Part shown: one piece after another, positions 1-11,213 of the stretch | How positions within the stretch are numbered: position 1 is the first letter of the stretch | Layout of the letters: every line of letters starts with the position of its first letter | Source: Acanthaster planci | Lineage: Eukaryota > Echinodermata > Asteroidea > Valvatida > Acanthasteridae | Direction: 5' to 3' | Assembly: GCF_001949145.1 (NCBI RefSeq) | Contig: NW_019091474.1 | Location: 1-23,560 of the forward strand | DNA: 23,560 nt | Notes under the pieces: generated by a model | What the model saw: the letters and a program-made list of their open reading frames with translations, nothing else | What the model was told of the DNA's origin: nothing | The model's database searches: none | Translations under genes and position numbers: made by a program

Positions 1-2220
1 AAAGTTTTCTGTTTTATGTCTTACAGATTACAGATAAGGCAGTAAATAAGGTTATCGTTTATTTTTGTGAGAGTTGCAGAAAAAATATTGTACAGTATTC
101 GAACTTACATATCCCTTGTGACGGAGAGCAGAATAAATCATTTTGTCTTTCGTAAGAAAGAACTTGGTCATTGACTCAACTTTATTGTAGCCTTTCCAAA
201 ACGGTTACAGTTTGAAAGAGATACATGTAGGTTCCCCCCACATTTAAGTGAGGAATCGGGGACTAACGTGTAGAGTGACTACAAAGTGCTAAATACCCAA
301 GCATCTTTAAAGCTTTTACATGGAGATGCAGCCTCTGGTACACAGCTTTATAAAATCCGAGTCTGTAGAAAAAGTGGTACCATCATGATAAAAAAACAAT
401 CTCATGAAAAGTTATGTCAACTGGAAATGGAAAAAAAAGGATAAACAAATTGAATCTGCCAAAGGATACACACGCAATGCTGTACATGCATAGTGTGCAC
501 TTCAGATCCAGATGTTTAATGCTTCTCTTCTTGTTCATGTAAACAGCTTGATGCACAGACACAGGTGCAGGCACAGATTGACTAAAATAAAATTAAAATC
601 AAACAGAAATCAAGAGTGCGGTACATCCGACGTCTAGGTGATAATAATATATGTATGTGTGCCCACTTTGAACATGTAAATATACATGCACCCAATGTTT
701 ACTTCGACCTCAATTATTACTTGCACTTAGGTGTATCTAAGTGACACCAATACATGTATCTAAGTTCCCCTAAAAGAGTATAATGCCCAATATTTAAGTT
801 AGACAATACGAAACCCCATAACTTTGACCATACCTCCAATATGTAGGCCCCCATGTGCATCTGTACTATTTACCATTTACAATAAAGTATTCCACCGATG
901 TAACAGCATGGCCTAAATGAGTGAGTTTCGGCTTATACAAGACTACAAATAACCCAGTAATTATTTAATCAAATTCTTTAATTTAATATGAGAATCCTGA
1001 GAATAATGAGCACTAACCGTTTAATAAACCTCGGCAGGATGGGCGAATCAAAATCTGTAAGATGCAAAACTTGATGGAGCCATCTTGCTTTCAGTGCTGT
1101 TTTTATGGTCCCCGCTTATAGCGCCCTCAATCGGTTAGAAATCAAAAATGAGTTTGGCCGCTACACGAATAGAGGTTTCAAAATGTTCTAAGAGACTTCA
1201 AGCTTTGGAATTTGCTCGGGTATCGTATAATGAGTTCTACTGAATAGATCTGAGCAAAGGCTATCATTATTTGCAGACTGTTCTTATTTTCTTTACCATG
1301 TGATCAAAGTATGTTAATACAACTGTATCTGGCATTGCACACCACAACCTCGAGAATTCACATTCATGACTGTTTACCCAGTGCTGCCGGTGTATCAATT
1401 CAATTAACAAACGGGATGGCATACTACGACTGGGTGAACCCTGTTCCGGTCCCATCTCTAAATACGACTACGGCTTCGAATTTTGTTCAAAACAGGCATC
1501 AGCGAAAAGCCATAGCCAGTGCTCGATATCTAAGAATGCCGTAGTCTCACATGGAGACGCCGCATATGGCGCATTGCCAACACAGAATGCAACATGTAAA
1601 CCTTTCAAAAATATTTCTTGTAGGAGTTTCCTGAAGTTATACCCCACATATACATTTGCACAGGACGTCAGTATAACGACATACATGACAAACCCAAAAG
1701 TGCAGAAGTTCCTTTAAAAAGTGACATTACGTGATTTTTATGAAACACCGTCATTTCATGCCCAAGGGAGCTTTTATACCAATACTTGATATGTCATAAC
1801 TGATTTTAGCCACACCATTAAGCCCTACTGAATTTCACACTAGGACTGTGCGAATATTAACTGGACTTTCGGTTAGTGACGAATAAAATATCACTGGGAG
1901 AAGCAGATTGAAGTTCTTGAATCTGGCTATTAAAAAATAACGACTATCAGGCTGGCTCTCATTTCAGTGCTGGCTTCTAGTAAAAACCCTGGGTGCAACA
2001 ATGCCGTTTTTTAGCATGAAAGAGGAAATCAACGAATTATCACTGATCAAAAGAGGCTTACAAGAGATCATTGAATATTCACAAACATAAAAACTCGCTC
2101 CCTGCAGTGTACGGCCTAGCAGAACAAGCACAACGTGCAGTATGGTAACACTGTAAGTGATTCTATACAAGTCAGGTCACTTTTTTTCACGAATCAGGTG
2201 GCTAGCCATTTTCTCGCGAG
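1..2220. other. Non-coding stretch with nothing recognised
   Basis: AT-rich sequence with scattered ACATGTA words. Short open frames occur on both strands, but none has a family motif. I see no RNA gene or repeat structure. Confidence 0.5.
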
Positions 2221-2280
2221 TAAAGTGTCTGGTCAAAAATTGGAACGAGAGTCTGTCAGCTAGTAGCCCGAGTCCGAGTC

Positions 2281-2768
2281 AGCAACAACTCGATCTAAAC
2301 TGTTACCTGTGACGAAACAGCGCGTATAGGTTCGGTATCGCTTCAATGTTTGCCATTCACCCCGTTTTTGACTTTAAATAATAATAACTGGAAATTTATA
2401 GGGCGCCGTTTCCATAAAAATGATCAACGGCGCAGTACAAGTTAACCCTGCGATTTATTATTTATTTTTTTTATGTGCATTTAAAAAAATGAAAGGATAA
2501 GGATATATGAATAAGGATAAATGCGTGAATGTCACCCTGATGGTACCCAAACCGCAGTATGGGGATGTCTGCCCCGCTAACAGGGAGAATCTAACCCTGC
2601 TGGCATCGGTGATGTCTCGATCTTTCCTGGGGACAGACGCCTCTAACCCTACCTACGATAAAAGAAAAGTAATTATACCAGACATGGTGACACTAAAATA
2701 ACAAATCACAGCTAAACCTATGTTAAAATCGAAAATAATAATAACCCTACTTGATAAAATTAATAAAA
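2281..2768. other. Non-coding flank of the LINE fragment
   Basis: Contains a T-rich stretch near 2460 and an open 64-codon plus-strand frame (2507-2701) with no recognisable domain. The right end carries the ATT-rich tail of the adjacent LINE. Confidence 0.4.
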
Positions 2769-3475
2769 TCACGAATCTTGCCGTGCAATATATTTCTGTA
2801 CAGATGCAATATTAAAAAGGTAAGTTTTCACTTTATATTTAAAAACAGCAAGGCTTTGCACACACCGTATATGCCATGGCAAGGCATTCCATAATTTAGG
2901 AGCAACCATTGAAAATGCCCTGTCGCCACGTGTGGGCAGCATTTTACCATTAGGGTAACTTAACAAAGGACCGTTGCTTGCTGACCTGAGATGATATCTA
3001 GAATCCTTCTTAATGATGACAAAATTCATTAAGTATCTAGGAGCAAGACCGTGGATGGCTTTGTATGTTAACAGGGTGATTTATTTTATTTATTACAGTT
3101 AATCCTGCACATAACGGGTAACCAGAGAATATGATACACTATTGGCGACATGAGTTGAAACTTGGGTGTATTTGTAAGAAGTCTAGCTGCAGCATTCTGG
3201 ACTCGCTATAATCTCATTATCTGTGCTGCCGTCAAACCATACAAAAGACTGTTACAATAGTCCAGACGGCTAGTCACAAATGCGTGAATTAACACTGAAA
3301 GCGAGTCGGGAGAGAGGAATTTTTACGGATGCGCCTAAGATTGTGAAGGCGGCCAAATGCTGCACAACAAGCGTCAGTGATGTGGGTGTCCATTGTCATT
3401 GCTTAATCAAACCATGATCCCAAATTCCGGACGCACGTGGATGGACGGATCACAGAATCATCCATCATGACATTG
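2769..3475 (-). pseudogene. 3' fragment of a LINE reverse transcriptase (CR1/L2-like)
   Basis: Three frames on the minus strand together give the C-terminal part of a non-LTR retrotransposon ORF2. First comes STCVRNLGSWFD and LHNLRRIRKNS (about 3451-3300), then HAFVTSRLDYCNSLLYGL (about 3291-3238) and RVQNAAARLLTNTPKF, then LLTYKAIHGLAPRYL, GDRAFSMVAPKLWNALP and FKYKVKTYLF before a stop near 2770. The NLGVWFD, SRLDYCNSLL, LHWLP-type and GDRAFSVAAPKLWNSLP blocks are typical of CR1/L2/Rex-like LINEs. The polymerase core (YxDD) is absent, so this is a 5'-truncated insertion. On the minus strand an ATT-rich run at 2733-2745 may be its 3' tail. Two frameshifts and stops show it is dead. Confidence 0.85.
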
Positions 3476-3479
3476 TGAC

Positions 3480-4139
3480 AAAAAGAAACCTGTCCAGCAA
3501 TTTTACGCTCAAGGACTAATTAAAGAACGGTTGTTCTTTGGAAATGGAAAATTGTCTGCCTGCAGAAAAAAACTAAAACAAACAAAACAATGAGCTTTAC
3601 CAGAGAGGTGTCTATCTCTGAAGAAAGAGATTTTGTCTAAATGTTGCTCTGTCTCAGTGGAAATGTCCCGTTTGTCTTCTGCGAGTATTCAAATAAAAAA
3701 ATATAACTACATAGATAAAGATATCCTCTAATTCAATGTAGACCTATGTCTTGAAGCAAGCATTTCCCTGCGAAGTTTAGACGTCGTAGGTGACATTTAT
3801 TACAGACGTCAATGGCAAACAATCTATTCTACAACCTCTCATGTCAAAGAACAAAGAGCAAAACATAAGTTGTACAGTTTCTCTGGAGAAAATCTCATAG
3901 ACATACAAGGCTACTACATGTACACGTAACTATAAGACAAATCCATCGACATTCCAAGCAAGTCCTTCAAGTCCATCACAAGTCATCCAGTCTAAAGCCA
4001 AGTCAAAAACACTTAAGCTATATTCAAAATAATGATCGTAACCCCCAAAATACAGTTCGCACCCATGCACATATGTCTCGTGGGGTACGTACCGGTGCAA
4101 ATAATTCGTGTGGAACGTGTAAGTACTTACATTCTTCAA
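3480..4139. other. Non-coding stretch with nothing recognised
   Basis: No further reverse-transcriptase motifs could be read upstream of the LINE fragment, and no other feature stands out. A long minus-strand open frame (4394-3930) crosses into the GGGGCGAA arm and lacks any family signature. Confidence 0.4.
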
Positions 4140-4965
4140 CAGTGACATACTTCTCCATGACGCACGTCGTTGTTGGGCTTTACAGTCACGTCTCTCCATT
4201 TCCACTACGACAATGGCTGCTTTGCCCCTAACAATATCGCCCCTCACCATTCCGCCCCATTGCCCACAGCCTATCCCCAATCCGCCCCATTCGCACATTT
4301 GCCCTGGCCGTGTCGCCACTTCGCCCCAGAGTAAACTTTTTATAATGATTGTTAACCTGGAGAAAGGATACAACGTGAAGGATTCGTCCGCCATTCAACT
4401 ATTAAAAGGTTTCATTGCAAGGAAGTTCTCCAATTGGAAAGGAACATATGCTGCAATTAATAAGCATGCATACTAATATTTCCTCTGAAATGCTAAGTCA
4501 CACATGAACATCGAGAAAAGACTCCATGTTGTCATGTCTGCCTTTAAAAGTCACGTCTGCTAGGAAACATTAATGACTCAAACATTTAAGTGTCTTTATT
4601 GACGAGAATAATACGCCGAGGGATCCAACTCCAGGGGAAACGTTGATGAAAGTTTAAAGGTATAATATCTGCTTCTAACTTTTCCAAATTTTCCAATTTT
4701 ATTATCAAATCTACTGACACTTCCACGCCACCTACAAAAGGCGGCTTATTCGTCATCCAGTATAGTTTCCATTCAGAGTGCAACACGGTCTTCCAACTGA
4801 TGTCACCAAATTCCAACTATCGACTTAAGTACGCAGGTTGGGGCGAAAGTGGAAATGGGGCGAAGTGGTTCGGGGCGAAGTGAAGTTGGGCGACGTGAAG
4901 GGGGCGAAGTGCCCAACACCTGTGGTTGGGATGGAGATCTCAAAAGCGAACAACGTGCGGTTCCA
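4140..4965. mobile_element. Candidate element bounded by inverted GGGGCGAA minisatellite arms
   Basis: On the left (about 4213-4330) CGCCCC recurs in variants such as TCGCCCCTC, CCGCCCCATT and CTTCGCCCCAGAG. On the right (about 4829-4915) the opposite orientation appears: GGGGCGAAAGTGG, GGGGCGAAGTGG, GGGGCGAAGTGAAG, GGGGCGAAGTG. Outside the arrays both arms carry GCACGTCGTT / GCACGTTGTT (left as read, right reverse-complemented), followed by a CTCCAT block. This is the pattern of a foldback element with repetitive subterminal arms. The ends are approximate and no target duplication was seen. The interior has an unrecognised 76-codon minus-strand reading frame (4816-4586). Confidence 0.45.
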
Positions 4966-5209
4966 GTGGCCCAGCGGTAGTGTGCACAATACACGTACAT
5001 AGTACATGTAAGTTTTCATAGTGCGGTGTGTACGTGCTTGTAGGCCTATGGTCCAACAGACATGCCCTGATCTTTCTCGCCACCATTATATTACGTAACA
5101 TCATGTAATGGTTTCACATTAAAGCCGTCTGCGCATATGGATCCGGTGGAAACAGAGGCTCTCTGTGTTGACCTTCGTACGACTGGCGCTCCCGCGGACC
5201 CAATACTGT

Positions 5210-5404
5210 GGGTGCGTTCGAGCGAGCTACTCGCAGTAATGGGTAACCCACGAGTGTACCTGAGCACTCGAACGGCTGGAATTACGTACGAAACGAGGGG
5301 TCAGCGAGAGTATACTATCGCTAAAGGGGGAGTGTACTCCTGTACTCGAGTGTACTGCGCACGCATTCTACTCGGTTAAGAGGAGTAACCGCGCGAACGC
5401 ACCC
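5210..5404. mobile_element. Palindromic MITE-like element with GGGTGCGTTCG ends
   Basis: The left end reads GGGTGCGTTCGAGCG and the reverse complement of the right end GGGTGCGTTCGCGCG, so 14 of 15 positions agree. Inside, ACTCG/CGAGT and GTGTAC/GTACAC words recur in both orientations, making the 195 bp element largely self-complementary. TGT lies directly outside both ends and may be a 3 bp target duplication, though this could be chance. It has no coding capacity. It looks like a non-autonomous DNA transposon; the superfamily is not certain. Confidence 0.6.
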
Positions 5405-7139
5405 TGTATGTGCAGTTTCCTCGCAGATACACGACCATCCCATGATCGAAGGCTCGTTGGTTTTTGCCGTTATTCTTTTCTCTAGATGTTACAAATCTTA
5501 GGTTCTGGCTGTATACACAAAACTCAACATTGATGAAGCCAGAATCGGTAGTCTGTCGATGAAATTATCAGGATACTACCGTGAAATGTTTTGCTAATTT
5601 TGATGTTCGAATTTTTCGTCAAACGGTGTGCAATGCGTGTGACTATTAGCCAGCTTGGGTAACCTGACTATTGTGCATTACGTTATTAATGTAAACGTGC
5701 GGTTAGAATCTAGACCATTTCGGGGTTCCAGAAATAAGACCTTGTCGTTTTCCAAATTTAGGCAAAGTGTATGTATGCAAACGTCGGCTAAACATGTACG
5801 TGTACAAATCTGTCAGTAGGGCAAACCTAAGGTTTGGTTTAGCTGCAGTGGGGAATCATGCAAGGGCCTTACAACTAATTAGGCACAGATGAGAGAGTGG
5901 TACTTTCAAGTTGGATGCTGTTAGATTCAAAATGTGTGTTGAGGTGCCTACTGCCAGCAGTGTTGTAGATAGCAAACAAACAGCTATTCCTGGCAATTAA
6001 ATTGCATACCTTATTGATTTTGGTGTTGCATCTTGCGTGGTGCTACATGTGTTTGAAACAATTTTTTTATAACAATTTATTGAGAGAAAATCAAATCACA
6101 TGTGCATGTGGATAGAAAACTGAATCAATAGGCTTTAATCGGAACAAATTCAACGAAATTAAACTGCACTGTAGTAACTGTTGATTACTAAAACATGGCA
6201 GATGTCATGTCTCACTTGTGTAATATTTTCACATGCTGTTTAAAGACTGGCTTTTGTTCCCATTCCCAAAGCTCATATTCATGTAATTCACAAAGTAGTA
6301 ATGATCTGCATGAAACTGTTAACGTGTCAGCCAGCTTACATGTATCTGTCAGCAAGAGTACCGAAGCCTGGTGTCGGTGGGAACCAGAAAGTGTAGTGTA
6401 AATCAATGGAGTACATGCATATGTTGGTTCATGCACTGGTTTACATGGTAATGTGTTTTGTGCACACAACAGTACATCTGACGTATTCACTTCGGTACTT
6501 TTTAGTATAAGTTTTATTGGGGACTTATCTAATAAGGGGCTTTAAAAACTGGATAAAATATAAGAGCAGAACTTTCAGTATTCCAAAAGACTGTGTCTCT
6601 TGCCAGTTAAAATTCAAAGTCGCATTGTCTAGGAAGACTGCCTCTTTAATCGAAGATGATTCTAGTGGCTGTTACTGGCGAGTCCTTTTAGGGCAATCTC
6701 TTGGCATCTTTACGTACTCGCATTTGCGAAATTGCCCTCCCCTCTCTCTCCTTTCCATGATATATTCAAGGCTTCAGTGTAAAAGGTTCTACTTTCAAGT
6801 GAGCAACAGCTTAAAATAATATACACAAATCCAGGTCAAAATAAGTGCCTTGTGGGTATTTTCTGGCATATAGGTACCTCAAAAGGGTTCACTTCAGCTC
6901 TTGCGACCAATGGGGAAGTACATCAGACTGGGGGAAGAGTCTCAGCAGCCCCCGTGTTCTCACCCGTTGTGGGATAGATCTACACAGACACTTGGCCAAC
7001 ATGAGAGCTATACCTCGAAAGGAGTCGACTCGAGTTTCAAAACATGCAATAGGTGGCATGCACAGAAATGCTGAGAGGTATCTCAGTGCAGATTCTATTT
7101 TCACCAGTTCAGATGAACCCCCCCTTTTTTTTACTGCAA
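5405..7139. other. Stretch upstream of the YqaJ pseudogene, partly perhaps transposon
   Basis: The part from about 6.5 kb may hold a further decayed N-terminal section of the YqaJ gene, since several plus-strand frames are open (6517-6819, 6845-7162). I could not match them to a domain. The rest shows nothing I recognise. Confidence 0.35.
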
Positions 7140-8480
7140 GACAACATGCTCAGCCAGTATGAAAAGCCGTTCAAGAAAACTTAGTATAGCCATATACAAC
7201 TACTTGATTCAAAAATTGCCTACGCTCACTGTGACTGTCCAGCTGGCTGTATTACTTCCGGAGTTGGCAAGTTATCTTCATGGTGTAAAATCTGTGCCAG
7301 AAGAGGTTGCATGCACCTCACGACTAAGTCTGTGGGTAGTCCCTATATATGCTAAGTCACATCCGATGAGAAGCCTGTGATGGATGTAACAGTGAAACGG
7401 CTAAAAAGTGACAAGATGATCACAGGTTGTGGAATTGAATCAACTTTGTATGATGCAAGAATGCCATGGTGTAGGATAAATGACAAGGCAAAGTTGACAT
7501 TTCAACAGAAACTGCGTGAAACCTCTCCTGGAATACCATTTTCTATCTTGTTCTGAAAGAAAATGAAACCACATTGTACAAAAACACCAGATTTGGTCCT
7601 GCACCACTTGGCTCACCAGTGAGCTATCAGTGCTCTATTTTTAATCCCATTCACAAGTCTACAGTAATTTTCCCTGAGACATTGAGTTGGTCATTGAATA
7701 CCCACAAAGATTTGTGTGCTTATCCATCATTTCCATTGAAAACTGTGCCTATATACTCAGTTAATTATGTCCCTGCCTCACAACTTAAATCTACGATCTG
7801 CTCATATATTCAACAGATTGATGAAACCCAAATAGAAAATGATACACAGAAGAAAAGTTCATGAGCTAAGTGGTTCAAGCACCGTCAGTTTAAATTTACT
7901 GCTTCAAAGTTCCGTTCTATTTTAATTCGAAAGAAGTTAGACTGTGAATTTGCCAAGGGTTTTGGCGAGGAGAAACCTGTGTCAGATTTTCTGAGAAAAA
8001 ATTTAAACATGGAAATGATTTTGAGCCAGTTGCTGCCAACAAGTATTCATAGCACATGAATGGGTCTGGGCATGCTGTGCGACTTGAGAAGTTTGGTCTC
8101 GTGACCAAACCAAAGGCTTGTTGGTGAGGTGCCTCAATATACCGCAAGGTGGTTGATTATTTAGCGGAGAGTCCTTTCGGAATTCTTGAAATAAAATGTT
8201 CTGAAAAACAAAGATAAAGACCTACTTACAGCACGCCACGATCCCAATTTCTGTTGTGAACTTGACAATAGCATCCCTGTTCTTAAGAAAGATCATCCAT
8301 ACCCCATTCAAGTGCATGGTCAGCTGGCTCTAATCGGAGCAAAATGATGTGATTTTATTGTAGATACACACAGAGGTTTGATGATTTAAAGAATGCCTTT
8401 TTACTTGCCATTTTGGAACGTGCTCAACAAAAAATTAGCAAAAGTTTATTTTGGGTTTTACACCAGAGTGGCCAGTGTTA
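7140..8480 (+). pseudogene. Decayed SWIM zinc finger + YqaJ-type nuclease gene of a DNA transposon
   Basis: YqaJ proteins are lambda-exonuclease-type nucleases. Animal transposon versions carry an N-terminal SWIM zinc finger and are encoded beside the transposase. Recognisable pieces in order: AYAHCDCPAG (first half of SWIM, 7219-7250); CTSRLSLWVVP (about 7312-7345, shifted frame); GCGIESTLYDAR (about 7426-7461); FGPAPLGSPVSYQ (about 7592-7630); ICSYIQQIDETQIENDTQ, a TGA at 7862, then WFKHRQFKFTASKF in the same frame; GHAVRLEKFGLV; GILEIKCSE; QVHGQLALIG, a TGA where the family usually has Trp, then CDFIVDTHRG; and MPFYLPFWNVL. ExK of the nuclease core survives as EIK, but the usual D of GASPDRK is replaced (GASIYRKVVD). 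At least three frameshifts and several stops make it non-functional. The 5' limit is uncertain. Confidence 0.82.
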
Positions 8481-9039
8481 AATTCCAGCCAATGGCCTCG
8501 TCAAACTGTGCATGTCATTCCTTGTATTTGGACCAATTCACTGAAAGATCGAAACTAGTCCGATCTGGTACACGTTTAAAATACCCCTTGATGGAATTAG
8601 CCGAAGCCTTTAATCCACACTGGTGGCTTGTGCAATTCCTTGGTTTTTTTTCGTACTGCGTGGATCCAGATGTACAGTTATGAATCTATTGACGGTAACT
8701 CATGCACAGTACATGTATTTTTGAATCATTTAACAATACGTGTAAGCAGTTATCAGCATGAAAAACATTGGGATCAAATGTTCAAATGTCAGCACATACC
8801 CCTTGCTAAAATTGTAACTGTATAACTCATTATGCATTTATTGTATCTTATTGTTGAATTCTTATTCATTCAACAGGAAAAACAATTTGGATGCAAACAA
8901 AACCATCAGGAGAATAGCAATCAATTAAAATACAGTACACATAAAGGTACTTCAATTAAAGATTGTAAGACTTCGTGGCTTTTTCAATGGAGTGGGAAGT
9001 GTACACATTACCAGCGATTGAAATTAGAGGAATAAAGCT
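8481..9039. other. Spacer between the two transposon genes
   Basis: This is probably the intergenic and 3' part of the ISL2EU-like element. Short open stretches exist on the plus strand (for example 8628-8825 and 8832-9035), but none shows a family motif. I see no clear terminator or repeat. Confidence 0.4.
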
Positions 9040-10376
9040 ATTTGTCAATTAACAGTATACATTCCAAATCTGGTTGATGAGCCATGCATTGAGAGAAATG
9101 GGACTGTTGAAAATACGAAATTGTTTTACCTTGTTGCCCTTTCTAAATGGATTCTCTCAGCTGCTATTTGCTGTGTTTCAATGGTTGTTCAAACTGGTCA
9201 TAGGTCTCAGAGGCCTTAGGAAGGCAGGGATATTCGGTTACACACTCACAGGCTTGAGCAAATCCTTAATCGTAATGCTACGGTCAGCCAATACAACATC
9301 ACCTTTTTCAAACAATTTTGGGTCCAGAAAAACCACTTCGAATAACTATTTCTCTATCTGACACTGATCCTGGATAAATTGACTGATGAATGTTATTGCA
9401 TCACTTGGTGCAATGCCAAGAAGGCCCTTGTATGTGATGTGGTGCCTATAATTAGACCAGAACTTACTCTGAAAAGTCAAAGAATCTGGGACCTGTGCAA
9501 TCAATAATGACTCTGGTATATGTTTGTTCTGAAGATGGTGTCTTTACTTGGGATCCAAGTACAATTAAATACATGAAATTAATCCACGTTACACAGCGTC
9601 TGCTGACACTTGACTTATATATGCCAAATGTTTTACGGAAAAGCCCTGCCTCAGCCTACAGAGAACCAAAATGAATTGTTCTTTAGCTGAAAGATACGCT
9701 ACTCACAGGCTTGTGGAGAGTTTTATATGAACTTGAAAAGCTGTGGTCTGCATCTGTATATGGCTACAGGTCGTTGTAAAGCAGAACATGATGGTGCAGT
9801 ATCTCTGTTTGGAGTGTTGGCAATAACATTCTCACAATAATCCCCAGGATTCAGAAAAGACAATATGGCCGATAGCAAGGAGTAACTAGGAAATCCAGTG
9901 CAGTGTTTTGTTACAGAATTTATGAATGTTTTTGGCTCATTTCTTTCATTGTGGCAATTTATCGCCCTCTGCAGTCTCTGCACTGTTTCATTCAATTCTG
10001 AGACTTCATTGGAGTGTTCATTCTCAGTTCATTGGCCTGAGCATCGCAACCACTGTGGCTGTCAGATAGGGATATATCATCACTCACTGGTCCTTCATCA
10101 TTTCTTAGCAGGTCAACAACTGCACCACTTGAAGTGCAGGGATCTTCAGAAGACCTTCGAAGAACTCGGCGCTTTTGGGGGAATTAACTGTCACACAGGA
10201 CATCTTTCGGCTCAGAATCAGGCTTAGGTCGCCAGATTTCATTTAGTGTTTTCCTGATGTCATCATCCTTAAAGTGGAGATTGCATACTTAGGTGGACTT
10301 GCCAACAACAAACCCATCACGACCTTGAAGATGATTTTCATGCACCACCTGGCGGTGGCATGATGGAACAAAACAC
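9040..10376 (-). pseudogene. Decayed THAP-domain DDE transposase (ISL2EU/Harbinger-type)
   Basis: Minus strand, facing the YqaJ pseudogene tail to tail. The N-terminal part shows a shortened THAP zinc finger: CFVPSCH at 10375-10355, then a premature stop and VCNLHFKDDDIRKTLNEIW. The linker is followed by TKHCTGFPSYSLLSAILSFL (about 9906-9850), the region before the catalytic core in DDE_Tnp_4-type transposases. The catalytic core lies in several frames: RVIIDCTGPRFFDF (first Asp near 9500), GSVSDREIVIRSGF (about 9365-9325), KGDVVLADRSITIKDLLKP (second Asp near 9288), NIPAFLRP, and IAAERIHLERAT (Glu near 9141). All three acidic residues can still be read, but frameshifts and stops prevent a single product. 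The THAP finger seems to have lost about 20 residues between its Cys pairs. Confidence 0.8.
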
Positions 10377-10654
10377 CTGAAAGCAACGATTTCATGTTAT
10401 TACTAAATCAAAAGAAGTGTTGGTACCTATTAGCTTAAAATATCCATCCAGGGCTCGTGACATGAGAAATTCACCATTACAGAGTCTTATAGGTCATAAA
10501 CGTGTAAAAGCTTACATGTAGAATACTGACTGAAATGAGATAACGACCATGTTGAAACTGCACGTGATAAGGTTGAATGTGTTATCTTTGATTACGCCGT
10601 GTCCCTGTCTCAAGTTCAGTGTTTCAGTCTAATTCAGAGGGGCATGTCCACGTA

Positions 10655-10682
10655 CATATAGTACATGTACATGGTACATGCA
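10655..10682. repeat. Short TACATG microsatellite
   Basis: ACATATAGTACATGTACATGGTACATGCAT is a run of TACATG/CATGTA words. The same hexamer is scattered throughout the window (for example 5000, 14150 and 21610). Confidence 0.6.
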
Positions 10683-11213
10683 TAACCGGGTAAAGAAAAA
10701 AAAAAACAATACATGTATCGGGGCTCTTGGAAATGCATCCCGATCCTGATATTCTGATCTAATTCATAATGTCGTTTTTCCCCCTGCAAAGTCAAAATGA
10801 AACGATAAAGCTGAATAGACAATAATGATAAATACTTTCACTTCACAAAAAATCATGAAAAATACCTGAACTTTTTCAGGGGCTCAAGATCAAATTCAAA
10901 TTAAAGCTCGTTTCCTCCACTTTCATGTGCCTTTCAATTTTCAGTGGCTTAACCAATGATTCAGTTTGAAGTGAAGATATTTCTCGATCTCCAGAGAACA
11001 TTACCACTCAAACTAGTCATGAGGACCATCGCCATTTCAAGCCTTATGCCACTAAATTAAAAAAGTGATGCTGTCGATAAAACATTTAGTCCACTTGCCA
11101 TGACAAAACAAAGTATTTGTAAGCATACAAATCATGGAATTGGTCCGCAAAGGTAACTTGGGGGCTAGCTGCTTTCTCTGGTTAGCCTGCCGCTCCATGA
11201 ACCTCGATCTGGA

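Larger units (their letters stand above)
7140..10376. mobile_element. Degenerate two-gene ISL2EU-like DNA transposon
   Basis: A YqaJ nuclease gene (plus strand) and a THAP-DDE transposase gene (minus strand) lie convergently about 0.55 kb apart. This pairing is known for ISL2EU/IS4EU elements, now grouped with PIF/Harbinger. The coordinates cover only the recognisable coding remains. I searched by eye for matching terminal inverted repeats at 6.4-7.1 kb and 10.4-10.9 kb and found none, so the true ends are unknown. The coding damage is heavy and similar in both genes, which suggests they arrived and decayed together. Confidence 0.72.

Noticed and set aside
3930-4394. 154-codon open frame on the minus strand, the longest in the window
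   Set aside because: No recognisable domain, low-complexity Gly/Trp stretch produced by the CGCCCC repeat, and no supporting splice or poly(A) context.
5210-5404. GGGTGCGTTCG element considered as the left end of the YqaJ/transposase element
   Set aside because: It has both of its own ends within 195 bp, and no matching terminus was seen near 10.4-10.9 kb.
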